Program-made: the position numbers and the translations under genes
Shown here: positions 10,006 through 17,104 of the stretch, piece after piece
Numbering within the stretch: the stretch's first letter is position 1
Layout of the letters: each line of letters begins with the position of its first letter
Notes under the pieces: model-generated
Seen by the model: only the letters and a program-made list of their open reading frames with translations
The model's database searches: none
Told to the model about the DNA's origin: nothing
Source of the DNA: Candidatus Zambryskibacteria bacterium RIFOXYD1_FULL_40_13
GTDB lineage: Bacteria; Patescibacteriota; Minisyncoccia; Phycocordibacterales; DATDWN01
DNA length: 53,471 bases
Assembly (NCBI GenBank): GCA_001824295.1
Contig: MHWY01000004.1
Span: forward strand, 80,841-134,311
Reading direction: 5' to 3'

Positions 10006-10959
10006 TTATTTTTTGTGGTCGTTAACAATATCTCTAATTATAAATCTAGGTCTTCCTTTTACTTCTTCAAATATCTTTCCGATATATTCTCCCATTATAC
10101 TCAAGGTTAGTAGTTGAATTGAGGCAAAAAACAATATCATCACAATTATAGTTGAAAATCCTTGTGGTGCTCCATAGATGAGGAACAGAACGAGATATAC
10201 CACTATTCCTATCAAGGCAAGTATTGTCGTGCAGATGGCAATGTACGTGACGATTTCAAGTGGCTTATATGAAAATGAGAATATCGCTTTTCTCGCCCAA
10301 CGAAAAGCACTCAAGAGCCCTTTTGTGGAAACGGATGCCCTGCCATCAAACCTCTCTGGTCTCTTATAACTTATCCCAGTACTTTTGTAACCAACCCACG
10401 CTCGCAATCCTCTAATGAATCTGTCTCTTTCGGGAAGACTGTTTATATGGTCAACGACAACCCTATCCATTAAGGAGAAATCTCCCGCATCATTTGGTAT
10501 TTTTATATATGCACTATAACTAAATAATAGATAAAACAAGTGGTAAAGGTGTTGTTTTAGTTTTCCCATACTTTTCTCTCTCTCCTTTCGTATCCCATAG
10601 ATGACCATATTTCCCTCTAACCATTTTTTAACGAATTCCTCAATTAACTCTGGTGGGTCCTGAAGGTCTCCATCCATCAAGACAACCGCATCTCCTGTGG
10701 CTTGTATCATTCCGCTTGTAAAGCCGGCTTGTGCTCCAAAATTTCTTGAATGGTTAATTATAGTTAAATTGTTGTCTTTTGAAGCTATTTCTCTCAACAA
10801 CACTTCCGAATTATCTGGACTGGCATCATTAATATATATGATTTCGTATGATGGGGTGATTTTCTTGAGTGTTTCAGAGAGTCTGCCATAAAGGGCCTTG
10901 ATTGCTAATTCATCAAAATAACAAACGACAACCACTGATATTTTTTTTGTTGTAATCAT
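10006..10959 (-). CDS. Membrane-anchored polyprenyl-phosphate glycosyltransferase (GtrB/ArnC-like GT2)
   Basis: A 317-residue protein with an N-terminal GT2 domain ('ISVVVVCYFDELAI', 'IYINDASPDNS', 'VVLMDGDLQDPPE') and two C-terminal hydrophobic helices from about residue 235 on, the architecture of bactoprenol glucosyltransferase GtrB and ArnC. The conserved 'RFIRGLRAWVGY' segment before the helices is present. It loads a sugar onto undecaprenyl phosphate for use outside the membrane. It starts directly after the SDR stop and is 5 nt from the ALG5-like gene, so the three are clearly co-transcribed. Confidence 0.9.
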   Translation of the reverse strand: MITTKKISVVVVCYFDELAIKALYGRLSETLKKITPSYEIIYINDASPDNSEVLLREIASKDNNLTIINHSRNFGAQAGFTSGMIQATGDAVVLMDGDLQDPPELIEEFVKKWLEGNMVIYGIRKEREKSMGKLKQHLYHLFYLLFSYSAYIKIPNDAGDFSLMDRVVVDHINSLPERDRFIRGLRAWVGYKSTGISYKRPERFDGRASVSTKGLLSAFRWARKAIFSFSYKPLEIVTYIAICTTILALIGIVVYLVLFLIYGAPQGFSTIIVMILFFASIQLLTLSIMGEYIGKIFEEVKGRPRFIIRDIVNDHKK

Positions 10960-11706
10960 TTATTTAACTAAGTAAGAGCTTAATTTAGCATACAATTCGT
11001 CTGGAATCAAAGTGAGTAGGCGGGCAATGGTTGTTGATAGAAAGGGAATATATGAGACAGATTTTGGGTGGTTTATAAGTACCATAATTCTTTCTGCAAC
11101 TTTTTCTGGTGTGGTAAGCATAAAAGATTTCCTTCCTTCCCACATGTCAGTCTCGACTGGTCCGAGGTATATTGTAGAAAAATGAACATTATTTTTTTGA
11201 TAATGTAGATTTAGACCTCGGAACGCTATGGCGATTGCTGCTTTACTTGCTGGGTATGATATACCTTTTATATTGGCTCTCCAAGAAGTAATAGATGATA
11301 GGGTTATGAAATGGCCGTGGCCATTTTTCACAAAAATATCAAGAAAGTTTTCTACGATATTCATTGTCCCAAAAAAGTTTACTTCAATAGTTTTTTTTAT
11401 TAACTCTGCGTCATATGGGTGTGTATCCTTTTCAAACATAGCTGCGGCACAAACTATAACATCTGGAATATTATTTTCAATCTCTAAGTCATCCCTAATT
11501 TTTTTGATTGCATTTTGGTCAGCTACATCTGCATTATAATATTCGAATCTGTCACTAGAAAGTTCTATTTTTAACTTTTCGAGCTCATTTCGCCTACGAG
11601 CAATGCCAATGACTTTGTTTCCATTTCCTATACATTTTTTAACAAGGGATTTTCCGATTCCGGAAGATGCACCTGTAATTAAAATTGTTAGATATTTTTT
11701 AGGCAT
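10960..11706 (-). CDS. Short-chain dehydrogenase/reductase (SDR)
   Basis: A 248-residue classical SDR: cofactor loop 'ITGASSGIGKS' at residue 10, 'ITLSSITSW' with the catalytic Ser region, and the active-site 'YPASK'. Its start lies inside the 3' end of the transketolase C-subunit gene (19 nt overlap), and its end touches the GtrB-like gene. This places it as a reductase/oxidase acting on the transketolase product or on a polyprenyl-linked sugar. DprE2-type reductases that act on polyprenyl-phosphate pentoses are one precedent for an SDR in such a pathway, but similarity to them is not demonstrated here. Confidence 0.85.
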   Translation of the reverse strand: MPKKYLTILITGASSGIGKSLVKKCIGNGNKVIGIARRRNELEKLKIELSSDRFEYYNADVADQNAIKKIRDDLEIENNIPDVIVCAAAMFEKDTHPYDAELIKKTIEVNFFGTMNIVENFLDIFVKNGHGHFITLSSITSWRANIKGISYPASKAAIAIAFRGLNLHYQKNNVHFSTIYLGPVETDMWEGRKSFMLTTPEKVAERIMVLINHPKSVSYIPFLSTTIARLLTLIPDELYAKLSSYLVK

Positions 11707-12614
11707 TGTATTATTTTTTTCGAGACTGTCTCTGGATCAAGACCAGATTTTTTTAACAGAAAATCTCTATTTCCAACATCCTTAATAAAACGGTCGGGGA
11801 TACCAAACGGAAGGAATTTTTTATTTAATCCAGATTGACTAAATATCATTGATATTTTTGAAGCCAGACCTCCGTGTAGGCTGTGTTCCTCCATTGTTGC
11901 TACCATCTTCATATTTTTTGCTACTTTAAGGAACCATTCCTCATCTATAGGTTTAATACTTGGCATACTAACCAAGCAAATATTTAGACCAACCTCTTCT
12001 TTTATTATATTAGCAATTGTCACTCCATAATCAAGTATGTTGCCAGTAATCATAAGCAAGATATCTTTTCCTGGTTTAATAATATAACCTTGTCCAACAA
12101 CAAACTTAAAATCCGGTTTAGAATAATCAAGTGCCGGATTTTTCCCAAGACGAATATATGCGGGCCCTTTGGATTTTATCATTGCCCTTATTGATTCTTT
12201 GGCTTCCCATGAATATGACGGAGAGAATACTTCCATGTTTGGCATAACAGACATGATAGCGAGGTCTTCTATAGAATGGTGACTAAGCCCGTGCGTTGAG
12301 TAATTAAATCCTCCTCCTGTGCCGACTACTTTTACATCCAGGTTTTGATAACAAATATCGTTTCTAATTTGCTCGTATGCTCGCAATGTAATAAATGGCG
12401 CTATGGAATAAGTTATTACCTTTTTACCAGTTAAGGCGAGTCCTGCAGCGATACCAATCATATTTGCTTCTGCAACTCCGACATTTATGAATCGGTCAGG
12501 AAAATTTGTTCTGATGGATTCTAGTGCATTAAAACCCAAATCTCCAGTCAGAAAAATAATGTTCTTGTTCTTTTTCATCTCGATATTAACTTGTTTTGTA
12601 AAATCATTTCGCAT
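11688..12614 (-). CDS. Transketolase C-terminal subunit (split transketolase)
   Basis: A 308-residue protein carrying the pyrimidine-binding and C-terminal domains of transketolase. 'FINVGVAEANMIGIAAGLA' contains the Glu that activates thiamine diphosphate, and 'GLSHHSIEDLA' the substrate-binding histidines. It overlaps the N-subunit gene by 11 nt and the SDR by 19 nt. Split transketolases are known in archaea and in many bacterial secondary-metabolite and surface-sugar loci. Because it sits between glycan genes, a dedicated C2-transfer in sugar biosynthesis is more likely than only central pentose metabolism, but this genome may have no other copy. Confidence 0.9.
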   Translation of the reverse strand: MRNDFTKQVNIEMKKNKNIIFLTGDLGFNALESIRTNFPDRFINVGVAEANMIGIAAGLALTGKKVITYSIAPFITLRAYEQIRNDICYQNLDVKVVGTGGGFNYSTHGLSHHSIEDLAIMSVMPNMEVFSPSYSWEAKESIRAMIKSKGPAYIRLGKNPALDYSKPDFKFVVGQGYIIKPGKDILLMITGNILDYGVTIANIIKEEVGLNICLVSMPSIKPIDEEWFLKVAKNMKMVATMEEHSLHGGLASKISMIFSQSGLNKKFLPFGIPDRFIKDVGNRDFLLKKSGLDPETVSKKIIQCLKNI

Positions 12615-13407
12615 AGTGATTTTTGTGAGTTTTTTCGTCTACGACATAGTAATGAGCAAGTAGTGTATGTTCTATATGGGGGATACCTTTTCCTGCAATT
12701 GTTTTTGCAATAACTACCGTTGGTTTGGACTGATTTCTCGCCTCGGTCAGTGTTTTTTTCAACTGAGAATGGTTGTGACCGTCAGTTTTCAAAACCTTCC
12801 AACCAAAAGATTTGAATTTTTGCTCCAAATTCATTTTATGTATTTCTCGCGTTTTTCCAAATCCCTGAAATCCATTGTCGTCGATGACTGCTACTAGGTT
12901 GTTTAACTTATGGGTTGAAGCAAACATGGTTGCCTCCCATATAGACCCCTCATTACATTCTCCATCTCCGACAAGTACAAAAACTCTCACTTTGGGATTT
13001 TCTTTTTTAAGTGTTAGGGCGATTCCTGTGCCAATAGATAAACCATGACCAAGAGATCCTGTTGAGACCTCAATTCCAGGTGCTGATCCTCTTGATGGGT
13101 GGCCGTGAAATATTCCATCATTGACCCTGTATTTTTCGAGTTTGTTTGTAGGGAAAAAACCTCGTTCTGCAAGAGTGGCATATAGTGCAGCTGCTCCGTG
13201 TCCCTTACTTAGTACAAAATAATCTCGTTTCTCGTCCTTTGGCTTTTTAGGATTTATGTTCAGAATATTGAAATATAAAACTGTCAAAATGTCACTGATA
13301 CATAAGGCTGAACCAATCTCAGCTGTTTTGCTACGGTAAGACATATCAACAACATGGCTTCTTATCCGGCAACTCGTCTTTTCTGTGTCGTTCAACCTTT
13401 TTTTCAT
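12604..13407 (-). CDS. Transketolase N-terminal subunit (split transketolase)
   Basis: A 267-residue thiamine-diphosphate binding half of transketolase. 'STGSLGHGLSIGTGIAL' and the Mg-ThDP motif beginning 'GDGECNEGSIWEA' and ending 'DDNG' are intact. It leads the five-gene minus-strand operon and overlaps the C-subunit by 11 nt, as expected for subunits made in equal amount. A TATAAA box lies 6 nt before the ATG. Together the two subunits should move a ketol C2 unit between sugar phosphates. The partner SDR and polyprenyl-phosphate glycosyltransferases suggest a special pentose, heptose or branched sugar for the envelope. Confidence 0.9.
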   Translation of the reverse strand: MKKRLNDTEKTSCRIRSHVVDMSYRSKTAEIGSALCISDILTVLYFNILNINPKKPKDEKRDYFVLSKGHGAAALYATLAERGFFPTNKLEKYRVNDGIFHGHPSRGSAPGIEVSTGSLGHGLSIGTGIALTLKKENPKVRVFVLVGDGECNEGSIWEATMFASTHKLNNLVAVIDDNGFQGFGKTREIHKMNLEQKFKSFGWKVLKTDGHNHSQLKKTLTEARNQSKPTVVIAKTIAGKGIPHIEHTLLAHYYVVDEKTHKNHYAK

Positions 13408-13413
13408 TGATAT

Positions 13414-13419
13414 TTTATA
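13414..13419 (-). promoter_or_regulatory. -10 box of putative leaderless promoter
   Basis: TATAAA (5 of 6 to consensus) on the minus strand ends 6 nt before the transketolase N-subunit ATG. No clear -35 was found. The 152-nt space up to the divergent gene at 13560 also contains an AT-rich small palindrome but nothing else I can name. Confidence 0.35.
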
Positions 13420-13559
13420 TGGCTATATTATTAATCATTTTAATGATTTAGTCAATAATTTTTATTAGGAGAAATTCCGAGAGGTTTAAAACAAACAGTG
13501 GACATTTTGTAATTCCTGGTGATACTATTAAGGAAACAATTTTCAAAAACCTTATTCTT

Positions 13560-14273
13560 ATGATAAAAAAAGTTCTACAGAAAATAGGAGCGAGCGAAAA
13601 TGTGATTATGAAACAAATAGCCAGTATTATCCGATTGCCAATTCGCGGTGCTCAATTGCAATTATTACGATTTCACAAGGATAAAAATGTAATTGATCTA
13701 ATCCAAAGAATTCAAAAAACCGGTGGCTCTCTTATGTGGCCTTCAGAAATGATTCAAATTTACAACTGTGTTCTTTCAACAAAACAATTACCGGGTGACT
13801 TGGCGGAAGTCGGTGTTTATATGGGAAGATCTGCCAGACTAATATGTGAAGCCAAGGGAAACAAGACCCTTCATTTGTTTGACACCTTTGAAGGATTACC
13901 AAAAACCACGTTGGTAGACGATAATGCTATATCACGGGAAAAAATGTATTCGGCGAACCTTGATTCTGTAAGGACTTATTTGAGTAACTATGACAACATA
14001 ACCTATAATCAAGGGATATTTCCCGAAACTGCAATTCCTGTTAAAAACAAGACATTTGCTTTTGTCCATCTTGATGTCGATTTATACCAAAGCACCTTTG
14101 AAAGCTTAAGTTTCTTCTATCCCAGGATGGTTGTGGGTGGAATCATTTTGTCACATGATTACTCAACACTAACTAGTGTCAAGGATGCGTTTACCGAATT
14201 TTTCAAAGATAAAAAAGAATTAGTTGTTGAACTGTCGACGAGCCAATGTATGGTGATAAAAGGATCTTTTTAG
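13560..14273 (+). CDS. TylF/MycF-family O-methyltransferase
   Basis: A 237-residue protein of the macrocin-O-methyltransferase (TylF) family. 'GDLAEVGVYMGRSARLI' is the SAM loop, 'LHLFDTFEGLP' follows, and 'VHLDVDLYQSTFESLSFF' with 'GGIILSHDY' holds the Asp cluster that binds Mg in this family. The family methylates sugar hydroxyls, so it is a good candidate for methylating a surface sugar. It is a single plus-strand gene between two minus-strand units; its stop is one base from the end of the convergent methyltransferase gene. Confidence 0.88.
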   Translation: MIKKVLQKIGASENVIMKQIASIIRLPIRGAQLQLLRFHKDKNVIDLIQRIQKTGGSLMWPSEMIQIYNCVLSTKQLPGDLAEVGVYMGRSARLICEAKGNKTLHLFDTFEGLPKTTLVDDNAISREKMYSANLDSVRTYLSNYDNITYNQGIFPETAIPVKNKTFAFVHLDVDLYQSTFESLSFFYPRMVVGGIILSHDYSTLTSVKDAFTEFFKDKKELVVELSTSQCMVIKGSF

Positions 14274-14274
14274 T

Positions 14275-14904
14275 TCATTGTGGTTGAATGCACAAGTACA
14301 ACATATCTTGCTGTTTTATTAACCAATTATCTGGGCTGTAGAATATTTTCTTTTTTGTAATGTGATATTTTTTACTGGCAAATATGTTCTCATTCTGTTC
14401 TAAGGTACGAATAAATTTACCTTGGTCAAAACGAGTTAATAATCTTGTAGTAAAACCATCTACACCCGGCTGTCGAAAGATATCAAAAAAATGTAAATGA
14501 CCAGTTGGTTTTAAATAAGTAAGCAAAATGTCTATTATTAAAGTGATTTCGGTGTCAGGTATATGATGCCCTGCTGTAGCAAATAGAATATGATCAAAAT
14601 CTTTTTCTGGTAATTTTGTTTTAGTAATATCTAAAGCGTAAAATTTCACGTTAGTGTGTTGGGCGTATCGCTTTTGAGCGGCAAGAATAGCTTCACTATC
14701 AACATCGAGCCCAATGTAGTCAAAATTAAAAAAAGCCGGAGTTGTGTTGCCAATTGAACATCCAAAATCTAGCAGTTTGCCATTTTGGTTTTCAAAAACC
14801 GAAGGATATACCACCAATTTCCACTGATTTGCTCCGACAACATTCTGCAGTATATTCCAAACGATTGGGATATTAGCAATTTTTATCAATATTTTTCTCA
14901 GCAT
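14275..14904 (-). CDS. Class I SAM-dependent methyltransferase
   Basis: A 209-residue protein with 'GKLLDFGCSIGNTTPAF' as the SAM loop near residue 45, 'YIGLDVDSEAI' as motif II and 'FDHILFATAGHHI' as the motif IV region. It resembles Methyltransf_11/25 enzymes. It lies 34 nt downstream of the methyltransferase-decarboxylase fusion gene on the same strand, so the two may act on the same molecule. The substrate is not identifiable. Confidence 0.8.
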   Translation of the reverse strand: MLRKILIKIANIPIVWNILQNVVGANQWKLVVYPSVFENQNGKLLDFGCSIGNTTPAFFNFDYIGLDVDSEAILAAQKRYAQHTNVKFYALDITKTKLPEKDFDHILFATAGHHIPDTEITLIIDILLTYLKPTGHLHFFDIFRQPGVDGFTTRLLTRFDQGKFIRTLEQNENIFASKKYHITKKKIFYSPDNWLIKQQDMLYLCIQPQ

Positions 14905-14938
14905 TTTTAATTGGAATATTCTTTTTTGCCCACATGTA

Positions 14939-17044
14939 TCATTTCATGTCTCTTTGCAGAACATCATCAACAGTCTCTCTTCTTTGAATAACATGTGATT
15001 TATCACCATCTACCATAATTGTAGCAGCACGTGGATAGAGGAATTGGTTTGATTGTACAGCACAATACGCGCCTACAGCTCGTACAATCATAAGGTCACC
15101 TATTGAAGCTTTTGGCATTAATCTGTTGGAAGCTACAATATCAGCAGAATAAAGTAGTGGTCCTCCGATTGAAGTTTTTTTGAACTCGGTATTATTTGTA
15201 CACATTTCTATTCGATGATATTCGGAAAATAGTGTTAAAACTGGCAGAAGATTTGTTCCTCCGTCTACGATTATCCAGTCTGCAACATCAGTCCTTTTTG
15301 TGTTTAAAACCTTCAAGATTAGATCAGTACTATTGCCGACCAAAAATCGGCCTGGTTCCATCATGAGATGAGGATAAGTAAGTCCATGCATATCCAATGT
15401 ATCATGTAGTTTTTTTACAATATTCTGAGCTAGGCTAGCAAAGTCAAATGATTCATTAAATCTATACACAATAGGTTTGCCAAGCATATTTTTAATAAAG
15501 TTTTTACCAAGATCAAACATAGTGTAAAAAACAATCTCTGGTATTCCAACACCCCCACCCATATTTATAATAGAAATTTTTACATTATATTTGTCTCGTA
15601 AGAGTTTCATAAAGTCCACTACCAACTCAACACCCTTAAGATATTTCACAGTATTCATTTGATTTGAGCCCGTATGACAATGTAAACCAATGAGGTTGAG
15701 GTACTCACTGTGTATAATAAATTCGGCTACTCGCATTGCTTCGCCCATTTTTACACTATTTCCAAATCGATCGTAAGTTACTCCAAGAAGTGATTTGATT
15801 CCGGTTTTAGAAGGGAAGGCTAGTCTTAATCCAACATCTATTTTATGATTCTGATCCTTCACAATTTTTTCAAGACGGACAGCTTCGTCAAATGATTCAA
15901 TATTGATTATTTTAACCTTACTTTTAACTGCGAGGGTCAACTCTTCATTTGTCTTAGTTAGTCCTTCGTAAATCATTTGATCACCTGTGAATCCAGCTTG
16001 TAATGCACTGCTCATATCTAAAAATGAACAGACTTCAGCAACTACACCCGAGTCCTTCATGGTTTTGAGAATAGATAATTGGGAATTTGTTTTAGTTGAA
16101 TAGCACAAGGTAAATCCTCCTTTGTAATTAGAAAAACCAGAACGAAACTTTTCAACATTTTTTAAAATAACTGATTTGTCAGTAACAAAAAGAGGTGTGC
16201 CAAATTTTGTAGCAAGGTCAGTGGCCATACTTCGGTCAAGCATTGGTTTTTCTACAACTGCTGCTAATAAACCACTATGACGAAGTAAGAAAGATGACCG
16301 GCTTAAGTAGTCGCAGAAAGCAATAACAGGTAAGAGCAGAGTGCTCGCCCAAGGCATATTTTGAGCAAAAAACCAATCGGTAGCTCTAATAAACCACGGC
16401 ATAAAATAAGGTCCATCCTCTCTGATAACTTTAAAACCACAACCCTCAAGGTCTCTTCTTAGTTGTTTCCATCCAAAACTGTGTTCTTTTCCATCCTCTT
16501 TAATACCAAAATAAGCCATAATGTTCAAAGCAATTGATTTGCCGAACCATTCGTATTTATTTGGTACCCCAACTACTGCCTTACCTCCTGGCTTGAGTAC
16601 TCTGTAAATTTCTCTCATGGCATCAATGGGTTCCGGTATGTGTTCTATAGTTCCCATGCTGAAGTTAAAGTCGAAATAATTATCTGGATAAGGCATTTTT
16701 CGCATATCACCAACAACCCCATTGACCTCTATGCCGGATTGTTTCAAACGATACATAGCCTTTTTTACTACATCAGGCGATATATCAATAGCATGAACTT
16801 CATCGTAATTCTGATATATATGAGAGAGAGTAGCTGTGTGATGGGCTTCGTCCCATAAATCCAACTTAAGTATTCGCCCAGTTTTGTGCGGTGGCTTTAA
16901 AAACTCATTACACAGACGCACATTACCTTTTAGTAGGGATTGGGAGCTTGGAGCCCTGGCAATAGAGATAAACTTTTCAGAATATTTGTCCCAAAACTTG
17001 TCTCTTAACTCCTCATTAGTACCTCTCAATGGATCAAAACTCAT
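14939..17044 (-). CDS. Fusion protein: SAM-methyltransferase-like domain + PLP-dependent decarboxylase (LysA/ODC fold)
   Basis: A 701-residue two-domain protein. Residues about 55-215 are a class I methyltransferase fold ('HAIDIS', 'FDFNFSMGTIEHI', 'LKPGGKAVVGVP'), but the usual glycine-rich SAM loop is replaced by 'LKLDLWDEAHHT'. Residues about 275-701 match group-IV PLP decarboxylases such as diaminopimelate decarboxylase: Lys318 in 'CYSTKTNS' is the Schiff-base lysine, followed by 'HCHTGSN', 'GGGVGI' and 'EPGRFLVGN'. Where LysA has the catalytic 'CESGD', this protein has 'LYSAD', so the catalytic Cys and the substrate-binding Glu are absent. It may decarboxylate or racemise an unusual amino compound for the glycan. 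Not a normal lysA. Confidence 0.85.
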   Translation of the reverse strand: MSFDPLRGTNEELRDKFWDKYSEKFISIARAPSSQSLLKGNVRLCNEFLKPPHKTGRILKLDLWDEAHHTATLSHIYQNYDEVHAIDISPDVVKKAMYRLKQSGIEVNGVVGDMRKMPYPDNYFDFNFSMGTIEHIPEPIDAMREIYRVLKPGGKAVVGVPNKYEWFGKSIALNIMAYFGIKEDGKEHSFGWKQLRRDLEGCGFKVIREDGPYFMPWFIRATDWFFAQNMPWASTLLLPVIAFCDYLSRSSFLLRHSGLLAAVVEKPMLDRSMATDLATKFGTPLFVTDKSVILKNVEKFRSGFSNYKGGFTLCYSTKTNSQLSILKTMKDSGVVAEVCSFLDMSSALQAGFTGDQMIYEGLTKTNEELTLAVKSKVKIINIESFDEAVRLEKIVKDQNHKIDVGLRLAFPSKTGIKSLLGVTYDRFGNSVKMGEAMRVAEFIIHSEYLNLIGLHCHTGSNQMNTVKYLKGVELVVDFMKLLRDKYNVKISIINMGGGVGIPEIVFYTMFDLGKNFIKNMLGKPIVYRFNESFDFASLAQNIVKKLHDTLDMHGLTYPHLMMEPGRFLVGNSTDLILKVLNTKRTDVADWIIVDGGTNLLPVLTLFSEYHRIEMCTNNTEFKKTSIGGPLLYSADIVASNRLMPKASIGDLMIVRAVGAYCAVQSNQFLYPRAATIMVDGDKSHVIQRRETVDDVLQRDMK

Positions 17045-17053
17045 AATTTCACT

Positions 17054-17098
17054 ATGATATCATATCACTGATGATGTAGCAATTATTAGTGATATAAT
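17054..17098. promoter_or_regulatory. Divergent promoter region with palindromes and extended -10
   Basis: The 60-nt space between two divergent genes holds a perfect palindrome ATGATATCAT (17054-17063), an inverted pair ATATCAC (17062-17068) / GTGATAT (17089-17095), and an extended -10 TGATATAAT (17090-17098). The -10 ends 6 nt before the ATG at 17105. The GTGATA half-site recurs in the promoter at 37000-37014. A regulator binding here could control both directions. Confidence 0.45.
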
Positions 17099-17104
17099 AA
17101 AAAA

